This document shows positions 41,111 to 49,357 of a stretch of 64,000 bases of DNA, one piece after another. A program made the position numbers and the translations under genes. Each line of letters begins with the position of its first letter. Positions within the stretch are counted from its first letter, which is position 1. The notes below the pieces were generated by a model. It saw only the letters and a program-made list of their open reading frames with translations, was not told the origin of the DNA and ran no database searches. Source of the stretch: Albimonas donghaensis (lineage in GTDB: Bacteria; Pseudomonadota; Alphaproteobacteria; Rhodobacterales; Rhodobacteraceae); contig NZ_FNMZ01000006.1 in assembly GCF_900106695.1 (NCBI RefSeq), positions 124,001 to 188,000 of the forward strand, read 5' to 3'.

Positions 41111-42055
41111 TCAGAGCCGGCGGCGGGTGATGCGGGGGAGCATGGCGGTCGTGCCTTCGAGGGTGCAGAGCTCGGTCGCCGGGGTGGTCACGGCGTCGGC
41201 GGCGGCGGCCATGGCGAAGGCCAGCGCGTCCTCGAAGGGGCGGCCCTGCGCGAGCTGGGCGCAGAGGCCGGCCACGAAGCTGTCCCCGGCGCCGGTTGAG
41301 GAGACGACCTCCACCCGCGGGGGCGAGACCTGCCAGGCGCCGTCGGGCGTCGCCGCCGCGGCGCCGTCGCCGCCCACGGTGACGATGGCGATGCGGGCGG
41401 CGCCCCGGTCCACGAGATCGCGGGCGAGGGCGGCGGCCCGGGCGAGGTCGATTTCGGGCAGGCCCATCAGCTCGGCGCCCTCATGGCGGTCCATGCGCAG
41501 GACCTCGGCGCCGGTGTTGGGCAGGGCCGCGTCGAACAGCGCCGGGCCCGAGGTGTCGATCACCACGCGCGCGCCCCGCGGGGCGGCGAGGGCGCAGAGG
41601 CGGCGGGGGAAGTCGGCGGGCGCGCCCTCGGGCTGGCTGCCGGACAGGATCACGATGTCGTCGCGGTCCATCAGGGCGGAGAGGGCTTCGAGCGCGCCCT
41701 GCCAGGCGGCCTCGTCCCAGGGGGCGCCGGGCAGCACGAAGCGATACTGGCCGCCGCCGGCGCGGTCGTGGACGGCGAGCGACTGGCGGGTCTCGGCCTC
41801 GACCTCGTGCCAATGGGCGGCGAGGCCCTGCGCCTCGGCCAGGTCGCGATAGCTGCGCCCCAGCGCCCCGCCGATGGCGATGAAGGCGAGGGTCTCGCGC
41901 CCGAAGCGGGCCAGCGCGCGGGAGACGTTGGCCCCGCCCCCGCCCGGATCGAGCCGGGGGGCGGCGCAGCGCATCTTGGCGCCCTCGACGAGCCGGGCGA
42001 CCTCGGTCGTCTGGTCGAGGGCGGGGTTGAGCGTGACGGTGAGGATGCGGGGCAT
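41111..42055 (-). CDS. PfkB-family sugar kinase, 1-phosphofructokinase-like
   Basis: A 314-residue ribokinase-family enzyme. It begins ILTVTLNPALDQTTEV, typical of the 1-phosphofructokinase/tagatose-6-phosphate kinase branch. The substrate loop is PGGGGANVSRALARFG, and the ATP/anion hole is VVSSTGAGDSFVAGL with the catalytic Asp in GAGD. No PTS gene lies nearby, so the sugar phosphate is uncertain. A role as 6-phosphofructokinase type 2 is also possible. Confidence 0.9.
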   Translation of the reverse strand: MPRILTVTLNPALDQTTEVARLVEGAKMRCAAPRLDPGGGGANVSRALARFGRETLAFIAIGGALGRSYRDLAEAQGLAAHWHEVEAETRQSLAVHDRAGGGQYRFVLPGAPWDEAAWQGALEALSALMDRDDIVILSGSQPEGAPADFPRRLCALAAPRGARVVIDTSGPALFDAALPNTGAEVLRMDRHEGAELMGLPEIDLARAAALARDLVDRGAARIAIVTVGGDGAAAATPDGAWQVSPPRVEVVSSTGAGDSFVAGLCAQLAQGRPFEDALAFAMAAAADAVTTPATELCTLEGTTAMLPRITRRRL

Positions 42056-42411
42056 GCGGGTCCGGGGCGGCGAGGAACGGGGGGGAGCGTGGCGAAAGGC
42101 CGGCCGCGGGCGGGGCGTCCGGGATCGGGGCCGAGCCTAGCGAAGGGGGGCGGGACGATCCATGGACGCGCGGTCGCGGGGGGGGGCCATGTCCGCCCGC
42201 CGGCAGGGGAGGACCGGATCAGGGCCTGCGGGAATTCCGGCGCCGACGACATCGTGTTCGTGAACGCGCCGTTCGCCTGACGGGATCGGGTTCGGGCGGG
42301 TTCGGGTTCGGGCGGGATCGGGTTCGGACGGGGGGAGCCTCCCCGCCCCTGCCCTCCTGCATCGGCGCAAGACCCTTGCCATTCGCCGCCGCAGAGGGGA
42401 GCCTCGCGCGC
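42056..42411. other. Divergent spacer between PfkB kinase and ModE-like gene
   Basis: No gene seen. Three 16-bp units lie at 42281-42328. A ribosome binding site (gagggga) precedes the ModE-like start at the right end. Confidence 0.45.
42281..42328. repeat. 16-bp tandem repeat, three copies
   Basis: Units cgggatcgggttcggg, cgggttcgggttcggg and cgggatcgggttcgga lie in exact register. It is one of the few intergenic arrays here whose period is not a multiple of seven. Confidence 0.9.
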
Positions 42412-42876
42412 ATGAGCATCCCCGAGCTTCCCCCCTGCCGCATGACCCTGCGCCTGGTCTTCGACTGCGGCGCGATGATCGGCCCCGGCAAGGCCTCGCT
42501 GCTGGAGGGGATCCGCGACCGCGGCTCCATCGCCGCGGCGGGGCGGGCGATGGGCATGAGCTACAAGCGCGCCTGGATGCTGGTCGAGGAGATGAACGCC
42601 GCCTTCCGCGCGCCGCTGGTCGAGCGGGTGCGCGGCGGCGCGCGGGGCGGCGGCGCGGCGCTGACCGAGGCGGGGGCCGCCGCGCTCGCCCATTACCGGG
42701 CGCTGGAGGCGCGGGCCGCGCTGGCCGGCGCCGCGGATATCGAGGCGATCGCCGCCCTGCTTCCCGGCCCGTCCGCCCCGCCCGGCTCGCCCGCCCCGTC
42801 AGGGGACGAGATGCAGGTGGCGGAAGCAGGCCCCGCCGAGGCCTCCGCGGAGAAGGATATGGCCGAGCGGAAATAA
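42412..42876 (+). CDS. ModE-like winged-helix regulator (no Mop domain)
   Basis: A 154-residue protein with the LysR-type winged helix of ModE: GPGKASLLEGIRDRGSIAAA, GRAMGMSYKRAWMLVEEMN and ALTEAGAAALAHYRALE. It lacks the C-terminal molybdate-binding (Mop/TOBE) pair of full-length ModE, so direct molybdate sensing is doubtful; a short charged tail replaces it. It lies 138 bases before modA on the same strand. A palindromic site in that gap is a good target. Confidence 0.88.
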   Translation: MSIPELPPCRMTLRLVFDCGAMIGPGKASLLEGIRDRGSIAAAGRAMGMSYKRAWMLVEEMNAAFRAPLVERVRGGARGGGAALTEAGAAALAHYRALEARAALAGAADIEAIAALLPGPSAPPGSPAPSGDEMQVAEAGPAEASAEKDMAERK

Positions 42877-42900
42877 CGCTTGCCAAACCGTCCCTGACGC

Positions 42901-42928
42901 AGCGATATTTCCGGCGAGACCTATCGCT
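42901..42928. promoter_or_regulatory. Candidate ModE-type operator upstream of modA
   Basis: Inverted repeat agcgata (42901-42907) and tatcgct (42922-42928), with 14 bases between. The half-sites resemble the CGnTAT/ATAnCG halves known for ModE boxes, though not a perfect match. It lies 86 bases before modA. Confidence 0.55.
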
Positions 42929-43014
42929 TTCCTTCGCCTGTCCGACGCGCCGCCAGCCCGCAAGCGAGCCGCGCCGCCGCCCGAGGCCTCGTCCCGTCCC
43001 GGGGGAGAACGCCC

Positions 43015-43917
43015 ATGACGTGCCACAGCGCCTGCACCAGCCCGCTTCGCCTCAACCGCCGCAGCGCGTTCCGCCGCGCCCTGCGCCGCTGCGGGGGGGC
43101 GCTGTTCGCAGCCCTGGCGGTGGCCGTTCCGCTGACCTGCGGGGCCGCGGACGCCGCGCCCTCGGATCCCGAGCCGCCGAAACTCACCATCTTCGCCGCC
43201 GCCAGCCTGAAGACCGCGCTGGACGAGATCGCCGAGGCCTGGCGCGACCGGACCGGCGGCGCGCTGGCGCTGTCCTATGCGGGGTCCTCCGCCCTGGCCC
43301 GGCAGATCGAGCAGGGGGCGCCGGCGGATCTGTTCGTGTCGGCCAACGCGGCGTGGATGGACCGGCTCGACGCCGCGGGCCTGCTGCGCGAGGGCAGCCG
43401 CCGCGACGTGGCGGGCAACGCGCTGGTGCTGGTCGCGCATCGCGACGGGGCGGACCCGGCGGGGGACTCGGCGGGGGACCCGGCGCCCGAGACGCTGGCG
43501 CCGGGGGCGGACCTCGTGGCCCGGCTCGATGGCGGGCGGCTGGCCATGGCGCTGGTCGACGCGGTTCCGGCGGGGATCTACGGTCGCCAGGCGCTGACCT
43601 CGCTGGGGATCTGGGAGGCGACGGCCCCCCATGTGGCCCAGACCGACAACGTGCGCGCGGCGCTGGCGCTGGTCGCGACCGGCGAGGCGCCGCGGGGCGT
43701 GGTCTACGCCACCGACGCGACGCCCGAGCCGCGGGTGCGCATCGCGGGCGTCTTCCCCGCCGGCGCGCATGACCCGATCGTCTATCCCGCCGCCGCCGTG
43801 GCCGACCCGGCCGCGACGCCGGAAACGGTGGACGCCGCGCTCGCCTTCCTCGACTTTCTCTCCGGTCCCGAGGCCCGCGCGGCGCTGACCCGGCAGGGCT
43901 TCGCGCTGCCCGATTGA
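43015..43917 (+). CDS. modA: Molybdate-binding protein ModA
   Basis: A 300-residue periplasmic receptor. A Sec signal (GGALFAALAVAVPLTCGAAD) is preceded by an unusually long Arg-rich n-region. The mature protein starts KLTIFAAASLKTALDEIAEA, the ModA hallmark, with the anion-binding serines in AAASL and YAGSSALARQIEQGAPADLF. ALVDAVPAGIYGRQAL and GVVYATDA are also typical. It delivers molybdate or tungstate to ModBC. Confidence 0.95.
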   Translation: MTCHSACTSPLRLNRRSAFRRALRRCGGALFAALAVAVPLTCGAADAAPSDPEPPKLTIFAAASLKTALDEIAEAWRDRTGGALALSYAGSSALARQIEQGAPADLFVSANAAWMDRLDAAGLLREGSRRDVAGNALVLVAHRDGADPAGDSAGDPAPETLAPGADLVARLDGGRLAMALVDAVPAGIYGRQALTSLGIWEATAPHVAQTDNVRAALALVATGEAPRGVVYATDATPEPRVRIAGVFPAGAHDPIVYPAAAVADPAATPETVDAALAFLDFLSGPEARAALTRQGFALPD

Positions 43918-43960
43918 GGCGGCCGGACCGACCGGGGGACGAGAAGAGGGACGCGCAGGC

Positions 43961-44668
43961 ATGCAGGATGGAGGGGTGTGGCTCGACCCCGCCACGCGCG
44001 AGGCGCTGGCGCTGTCGCTCAAGGTCGCGCTTTGGTCGACGCTCTGCGCCCTGCCGCCGGCGGTGGGGGTGGCGCTGCTGCTGGCGCGCGTGCGCTTCCC
44101 GGGCCGCGCGCTGCTGAACGGGGTCGTGCATCTGCCGCTGGTGCTGCCGCCTGTCGCCACCGGATACCTTCTGCTGATGCTGTTCGGGCGCCGCGGGCCG
44201 GTGGGCGGCTGGCTGGAGGAGACGTTCGGCCTGGTGCTGGCCTTCCGCTGGACGGGGGCGGCGCTGGCCGCCGCGGTGATGGCCTTTCCGCTGATGGTGC
44301 GCGCGATCCGGCTGGCGATCGAGGCGGTGGACCCGAAGCTGGAGGCCGCCGCGGCGACGCTCGGCGCGCCCCGCTGGGCGGTGTTCGGGCTGGTGACGCT
44401 GCCGCTGATCCTGCCCGGCGTACTGGCCGGGGCGGTTCTGGGCTTCGCCCGCGCGATGGGGGAGTTCGGGGCGACGATCACCTTCGTGTCCTCCATCCCC
44501 GGCGAGACGCGCACCCTGCCCGCCGCCATCTACGCCCTGCTGCAATCGCCGGGCGGAGAGGACGCGGCGCTGGTCCTCGTGGCGATTTCGGTCGCGGTGT
44601 CGATGGCGGCGCTGCTGGTTTCCGAGGCGCTGGCGAGCCGGGTCGCGCGGCGCATCGGGGCGGGGTGA
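43961..44668 (+). CDS. modB: Molybdate ABC permease ModB
   Basis: A 235-residue inner-membrane permease with HLPLVLPPVATGYLLLMLFG, FRWTGAALAAAVMAFPLMVR and the EAA loop LEAAAATLGAPRWAVFGLVT. FARAMGEFGATITFVSSIPG is the ModB hallmark near the C-terminus. It lies 43 bases after modA and 4 bases before modC, so it belongs to one operon. Confidence 0.95.
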   Translation: MQDGGVWLDPATREALALSLKVALWSTLCALPPAVGVALLLARVRFPGRALLNGVVHLPLVLPPVATGYLLLMLFGRRGPVGGWLEETFGLVLAFRWTGAALAAAVMAFPLMVRAIRLAIEAVDPKLEAAAATLGAPRWAVFGLVTLPLILPGVLAGAVLGFARAMGEFGATITFVSSIPGETRTLPAAIYALLQSPGGEDAALVLVAISVAVSMAALLVSEALASRVARRIGAG

Positions 44669-44672
44669 GGGC

Positions 44673-45776
44673 ATGGGGCTGTCGGTGGACATTCGCCATG
44701 ATTTCGGGGGGCCGGGAGGGTTCTCCCTGGACGCGCGGTTCGACGCGCCGCCGGGGGTGACGGCCCTGTTCGGGCGCTCGGGCTCGGGCAAGACCACGGT
44801 GGTCAACGCCGTGGCCGGGCTGCTGGCCCCGCGGGAAGGGCGGATCGCGCTGGACGGGGAGGTTCTGTTCGACGCGGCCTGCGGACCCCGGCTGGCCCCG
44901 CATCGGCGGCGGCTGGGCTATGTGTTCCAGGAGGCCCGGCTGTTCCCGCATCTGAGTCTGCGGGCGAACCTGGCCTTCGGGGCGTGGTTCGCGCCCGGCC
45001 GCGCGGCGCCGGGGGAATTCGACCGGGTGGTGGAGATGCTGGGCATCGGCCCGCTGCTGGATCGGCGCCCCGGCGCGCTTTCGGGCGGAGAGAAACAGCG
45101 GGCGGCGATCGGGCGGGCGCTGCTGTCGCGCCCCCGGATGCTGCTGATGGACGAACCGCTGGCGGCGCTGGACGAAGCCCGCAAGGCCGAGATCCTGCCT
45201 TATCTGGAGCGCCTGCGCGACGCGGCCGGGGTCCCGATCCTCTATGTCAGTCACGCCATGGCCGAGGTCGCCCGGCTGGCGACGACCGTGGTGGCGATGG
45301 AGGCGGGGCGCGTGGCGCGGGCGGGGCCTGCGGCGGAGGTGCTCTCGGATCTCGAAGCCGCGCCGGCGCTGGGACTGCGCGACGCGGGCGCGTTGCTGCC
45401 CGGCGTGGTGGCGGCGCATCACGCCGACGGGCTGACCGAGGTTGAGGTCTCGGGCGGCCGCCTGCTGCTGCCGCGGATGCGGGCGGCGCCGGGGACGCGG
45501 CTGCGCATCCGCATCGCGGCGCAGGAGGTGATCCTGTCGCGGACGCGGCCGGAGGGGCTGTCGGCGCTCAACATCCTGGCCGGAGAGGTCGTCGGGCTTC
45601 GGGTCGGCGAGGGCGGCGGCGCGCTGGTGCAGCTGCGGGTCGGCGAGGATCTGCTGCTGGCCCGGATCACCCGCCGCTCCGCCGCCGCGCTGGAGATCGC
45701 GCCGGGGGCGGCGTGCTGGTGCGTGGTGAAATCGGTGGCCGTCGCCCGGACCGATGTGGGCCGGGCGACGGGCTAG
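44673..45776 (+). CDS. modC: Molybdate ABC ATPase ModC
   Basis: A 367-residue ATPase. Walker A is LFGRSGSGKTTVVNA (about 33-46), the signature LSGGEKQRAAIGRAL, and Walker B LLMDEPLAALD. The C-terminal third is the molybdate-binding MOBE/TOBE domain (LSALNILAGEVVGLRVGEGG), which can regulate transport by product. This domain may take over the sensing that the short ModE-like protein lacks. Confidence 0.95.
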   Translation: MGLSVDIRHDFGGPGGFSLDARFDAPPGVTALFGRSGSGKTTVVNAVAGLLAPREGRIALDGEVLFDAACGPRLAPHRRRLGYVFQEARLFPHLSLRANLAFGAWFAPGRAAPGEFDRVVEMLGIGPLLDRRPGALSGGEKQRAAIGRALLSRPRMLLMDEPLAALDEARKAEILPYLERLRDAAGVPILYVSHAMAEVARLATTVVAMEAGRVARAGPAAEVLSDLEAAPALGLRDAGALLPGVVAAHHADGLTEVEVSGGRLLLPRMRAAPGTRLRIRIAAQEVILSRTRPEGLSALNILAGEVVGLRVGEGGGALVQLRVGEDLLLARITRRSAAALEIAPGAACWCVVKSVAVARTDVGRATG

Positions 45777-45810
45777 GCTCCGTCCCCGCCCCCCTGCCCC
45801 GCCCGTCCCG

Positions 45811-45852
45811 CCCGTCCCGCCGCGCCCGTCCCGCCTTGCCCGTCCCGCCCCC
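45811..45852. repeat. 14-bp tandem repeat, three copies
   Basis: Units cccgtcccgccgcg, cccgtcccgccttg and cccgtcccgccccc lie between modC and the YciI gene. Further, less regular cccgtcccg copies precede them. Confidence 0.9.
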
Positions 45853-45892
45853 GGCGGCTATGCCGGAGGCCGACCGCAAGCGGAGAACCCCC

Positions 45893-46168
45893 ATGCCCCA
45901 TATCCTGATCTGCCGCGACCGCGCCGGCGCGCTGGACACCCGTCTCGCCAATCGCGACGCCCATCTCGCCTATGTGGCGGAGACCGGGCTCGCCACTTTC
46001 GGCGGCCCGATGATCGACGACGCGGGCGCCATGTGCGGCTCGATCCTGATGCTCGCCACCGACGACCGGGCCGAGGCCGAGGCCTGGGCCGCCGCCGATC
46101 CCTACGCCAAGGCCGGCCTGTTCGAGAGCGTCGAGATCAAGGCCTTCAAGCACGTGATCGGGGCCTGA
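45893..46168 (+). CDS. YciI-family protein
   Basis: A 91-residue protein with the ferredoxin-like YciI fold: FGGPMIDDAGAMCGSILMLA and DDRAEAEAWAAADPYAKAGL. The family has a conserved His-Asp pair (here DAHLAYV and DDP-like regions) and is sometimes a small dehydrochlorinase or ligand-binding protein. The start at 45893 has cggagaa upstream; earlier in-frame codons encode a repeat-derived Pro/Arg stretch. The EVE gene follows after four bases. Confidence 0.88.
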   Translation: MPHILICRDRAGALDTRLANRDAHLAYVAETGLATFGGPMIDDAGAMCGSILMLATDDRAEAEAWAAADPYAKAGLFESVEIKAFKHVIGA

Positions 46169-46172
46169 GCGC

Positions 46173-46595
46173 ATGGCGCTGTGGCTGTTCAAGTCCGAGC
46201 CCAACACCTGGTCCTGGGACGACCAGGTGGCCCGGGGCGACGCGGGCGAGCCCTGGGACGGGGTGCGCAACTACCAGGCCCGCAACAACATGCGGGCGAT
46301 GAAGGTGGGCGATCTCGGCTTCTTCTACCACTCGGTGAACGAAAAGCAGGTGGTCGGCGTGGTCGAGGTGATCGCCGAGGCGCATCCCGACCCGAAGACC
46401 GACGATCCGCGCTGGGAATGCGTGGACATCCGCGCCGTGGCGCCGTTTCCGCGGCCGGTGACGCTGGCCGAATGCAAGGCCGAGCCGCGGCTGGAGGGCA
46501 TGGCGCTGGTCGCCAACACCCGCCTGTCGGTGCAGCCGGTGACCGAGGCCGAATGGGCCGTGGTCTGCGAGATGGGCGGCTACAAGGCCCCCTGA
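46173..46595 (+). CDS. EVE domain protein
   Basis: A 140-residue PUA-like protein: WLFKSEPNTWSWDDQV, GVRNYQARNNMRAMKVGDLG, FFYHSVNEKQVVGVVEV. EVE domains bind modified nucleotides or RNA; this compact single-domain form is the widespread housekeeping type, often next to YciI genes, as here. The precise ligand is not known. Confidence 0.92.
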   Translation: MALWLFKSEPNTWSWDDQVARGDAGEPWDGVRNYQARNNMRAMKVGDLGFFYHSVNEKQVVGVVEVIAEAHPDPKTDDPRWECVDIRAVAPFPRPVTLAECKAEPRLEGMALVANTRLSVQPVTEAEWAVVCEMGGYKAP

Positions 46596-46606
46596 CGGGC
46601 GCCCCA

Positions 46607-46634
46607 TGACCCGCGCCCCATGACCCGCGTCGCG
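46607..46634. repeat. 14-bp repeat gcgccccatgaccc type, two copies
   Basis: Two near-perfect copies lie just after the EVE stop, with a period of 14. Short, so confidence is moderate. Confidence 0.65.
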
Positions 46635-46686
46635 CCTGTGCGTCGGGGGCGGAGGCGGGGGCGGGGGCGGGTGTCTGGGCGGGCGC

Positions 46687-46710
46687 GGCGGGTTGAAACC
46701 CGCCCTACGG
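46687..46710. repeat. Palindromic element ggcgggt/acccgcc followed by ctacgg
   Basis: A 7-bp stem with a tgaa loop in the gap between the EVE gene and the importer ATPase gene. Same family as the elements at 17594, 37040 and 38552. Confidence 0.75.
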
Positions 46711-46767
46711 ATGTTTCGCAGCGCGCGCGGGGGAGGCGCCCGCCTTCCCCGCCCCGCCGCCGCCCTC

Positions 46768-47535
46768 TCAGATCTTGAGATGGGCGAGCACCCGGTCCCG
46801 CGCCTGCGCGTCGTTGTCGCCTTCGTCGTCGATGGCGCCGAGCTTCAGCACCGCCCAGCGATCCGCCACCGACAGCGCGAAATCCAGGTTCTGCTCGACC
46901 AGCAGCACCGCCGTCCCGTTCTCATCCCGCTCGGCCCGCAGGGCGGCGGCGATGCGGGCGACGACCGTGGGCTGCAACCCCTCCGAGATCTCGTCGATCA
47001 GCAGCAGCCGCGGGCGCAGCATCAGCGCGCGCGACAGGATCAGCATTTTCTGCTCGCCCCCCGACAGCGTGCCCGCCTTCTGCCCCAGCCGGTCGAGGAA
47101 GAACGGGAAATGCGCCGCCACCCGCTCCAGCGCCCCCGGCAATTCCCTGTCCGAGCGCAGGGCCAGCCGCAGGTTGTCGCGGATCGACAGGTCGACGAAG
47201 AGCGGCTGCTCCTGCGGCGCGTAGCCGAGGCCGGAGGCGACCAGCGCCGCGGGCGTGGCCCCGAGGATCGAGACGCCGGCGCGGCGGACATCCCCCGCCC
47301 GCGCGGGAACCAGACCCAGCACGGTCTTCAGCAGGGTCGACTTGCCCATGCCGTTCTTGCCCATCAGGGCGAAGATCTCGGCCGCGCGCACCTCCAGCGC
47401 CACGCCGTTGAGCACGTCATGCGCGCCGTAGCCCGACCGCAGGTCGGTCAGCGCCAGCACCGGCGCGGTTTCGGTTTCGGGGTGGGGCGCCGAGTTGGGC
47501 GCCGAGTTGGATGCGGGGTTGGATGCGTCAGGCAT
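46768..47535 (-). CDS. Branched-chain/urea-type ABC ATPase, LivF/UrtE-like
   Basis: A 255-residue ATPase. Walker A is LMGKNGMGKSTLLKT, the signature LSGGEQKMLILSRAL, and Walker B LLLIDEISEGLQP. The N-terminus carries a short repeat (SNPASNSAPNSAPH) from a 12-bp duplication. It is the last gene of the importer operon and overlaps the fused permease-ATPase gene by eight bases. Confidence 0.93.
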   Translation of the reverse strand: MPDASNPASNSAPNSAPHPETETAPVLALTDLRSGYGAHDVLNGVALEVRAAEIFALMGKNGMGKSTLLKTVLGLVPARAGDVRRAGVSILGATPAALVASGLGYAPQEQPLFVDLSIRDNLRLALRSDRELPGALERVAAHFPFFLDRLGQKAGTLSGGEQKMLILSRALMLRPRLLLIDEISEGLQPTVVARIAAALRAERDENGTAVLLVEQNLDFALSVADRWAVLKLGAIDDEGDNDAQARDRVLAHLKI

Positions 47536-49357
47536 GACCGCCTCCCGAATAGATCTCGCGCACGGTGTCGGAGTTCACGACAGCCTCCACCGTGCCGTCC
47601 AGCACCAGCCGCCCCTGATGCAGCACCACGATGCGCGAGGAGATGTCGCGCACGAAATCCAGGTCATGCTCGACAAGGATCGCGGCGCAGCCCAGCTCCG
47701 CGGTCAGCTTGCGCAGCACCGCGCCGATGGTCGCGCGCTCGGTCTTGGTGAGGCCGGCGGTGGGCTCGTCCAGCAGGATCAGGCGGGGTTCGAGACAGAC
47801 CACCATGGCGAGCTCCAGGCTCTGCTTCTGACCATGCGAGAGCAGGCTGACCGGCGCGCCCAGCATGCGGTCGAGCCCGGTGAGCCGCAGGATCTCGATG
47901 GCGGCGGCGGGAAGGGCCAGCGTCTCGGCCGAGGCCCAGGGGCTGGGGCGGTCGATGGAGACGCGGGCCATGCGCAGGCACTCGGCCACGGTCAGGCTCT
48001 CGAACACGCTGGCGACCTGGAACTTGCGGCCGACGCCCAGCGCCACGATCCGGTCCGGGGTGAGCCCGTCGATGGAGCGGCCGGCGATCTCGGCCTCCCC
48101 GCCCGAGCGGGCGTCGCCGTCGGTGAGGCAGCGCATCAGCGTGGTCTTGCCGGCGCCGTTGGGCCCGACGAGGGACACGAGCTCGCCCGGCCGGATCTCC
48201 AGGTCGATGCCCTGGAGAACCTTGTGCGCGCCGTAGGACTTCGACAGGTCGCGGACCGCCAGCAGGGGGGCGGAGAGGTCGGAGAGCGGCGCGGCCCCGG
48301 GTTCGGCGGCGGGGGGCGCCTCGACCAGCGGCGGGGCGGCGCCCATGGCGGGGTCGCCCCCGCGGCGCCCGAATCCGCGGGTGACCAGCGCCGCCAGCCC
48401 GTTGGGCAGGACGATGATCATGGCCACGAACAGCGCGCCGATGACGAGCTGCCACAGGAACGGCATCTCGCCCGACAGGGAGGCGGACAGCCAGTCGATG
48501 CCCAGCGCCCCCAGCACCGGGCCGAGCACCGTCGCCCGCCCGCCGAGCGCGGTCCAGACCACCAGCTCGGTCCCGAAGACGAAGGAGCTGATCTCGGGCG
48601 CCACCACGCCCGACGCGTTGGCGTAGAGCCAGCCGGCGAAGCCCGCCGCCGCCCCCAGCGCCGCGGTCAGGCGGATCTTGATGCGCTGGGGCGAAAGCCC
48701 AAGATAGGCGCAGCGCAGTTCGTTGTCGCGGATCGCGGTCAGCACCCGGCCGGCATCGGACTTCACGAAGACCAGCGCCGCGACCGTCATCGCCGCGAGG
48801 CACACGCCCGCCAGCCGGAAATAGCCGTCGAGCGACAGGTCCATCCCCCAATACCCCACGAGGCCGGAGGACGACCCGGTGGTCGCTCCGCCCGCATAGA
48901 TCAGCTGGGTGACCACGATGGGCACCAGCAGCGAGATCACCGTGGCGTAGAAGGCGGTGGAGCCGTGATAGAAGCTCATCCAGCCCACCAGCCAGCCCAT
49001 CGCCGCGGGGATCAGCACCGCCGCGACCAGCGCCAGCGCCAGCAGCGCGGGGGAGGATCCGACATGGGTGAGGATCATCGCGGTGGCGTAGGCGCCGACC
49101 CCGAAGAACGCCGCCTGGCCGAAGGTCAGCACCCCGGCGAAGCCCCAGAGCAGGTCCACGGTGATCGCCAGCATGGCGTAGATCATCGAGCGGGTGAGCA
49201 CGTTGATGGTGAAGCGGTCGAAGACCTCGGGCCCCAGCAGCGCCAGCGCCAGCAGCGCCGTCCCGGTCCCCGCCAGCAGCGCCAGCCGCGGGGCCGCGCG
49301 GCGGCGGCGCGAGGGTCGGGAGGCCGACGTTTCGGAAAGCGCGGGGGCGTCAGACAT
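47528..49357 (-). CDS. Fused permease-ATPase, LivM-LivG (UrtC-UrtD) type
   Basis: A 609-residue fusion. Residues 1 to about 325 form the LivM/UrtC-type permease (GFAGVLTFGQAAFFGVGAYA, AIRDNELRCAYLGLSPQRIK). After a Pro/Ala-rich linker, residues from about 365 form the LivG/UrtD-type ATPase: LVGPNGAGKTTLMR, the unusual signature LSHGQKQSLELAM seen in UrtD proteins, and LILLDEPTAGLT. It overlaps the genes on both sides by eight bases. Fusion keeps one permease and one ATPase at equal amounts. Confidence 0.93.
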   Translation of the reverse strand: MSDAPALSETSASRPSRRRRAAPRLALLAGTGTALLALALLGPEVFDRFTINVLTRSMIYAMLAITVDLLWGFAGVLTFGQAAFFGVGAYATAMILTHVGSSPALLALALVAAVLIPAAMGWLVGWMSFYHGSTAFYATVISLLVPIVVTQLIYAGGATTGSSSGLVGYWGMDLSLDGYFRLAGVCLAAMTVAALVFVKSDAGRVLTAIRDNELRCAYLGLSPQRIKIRLTAALGAAAGFAGWLYANASGVVAPEISSFVFGTELVVWTALGGRATVLGPVLGALGIDWLSASLSGEMPFLWQLVIGALFVAMIIVLPNGLAALVTRGFGRRGGDPAMGAAPPLVEAPPAAEPGAAPLSDLSAPLLAVRDLSKSYGAHKVLQGIDLEIRPGELVSLVGPNGAGKTTLMRCLTDGDARSGGEAEIAGRSIDGLTPDRIVALGVGRKFQVASVFESLTVAECLRMARVSIDRPSPWASAETLALPAAAIEILRLTGLDRMLGAPVSLLSHGQKQSLELAMVVCLEPRLILLDEPTAGLTKTERATIGAVLRKLTAELGCAAILVEHDLDFVRDISSRIVVLHQGRLVLDGTVEAVVNSDTVREIYSGGGHA

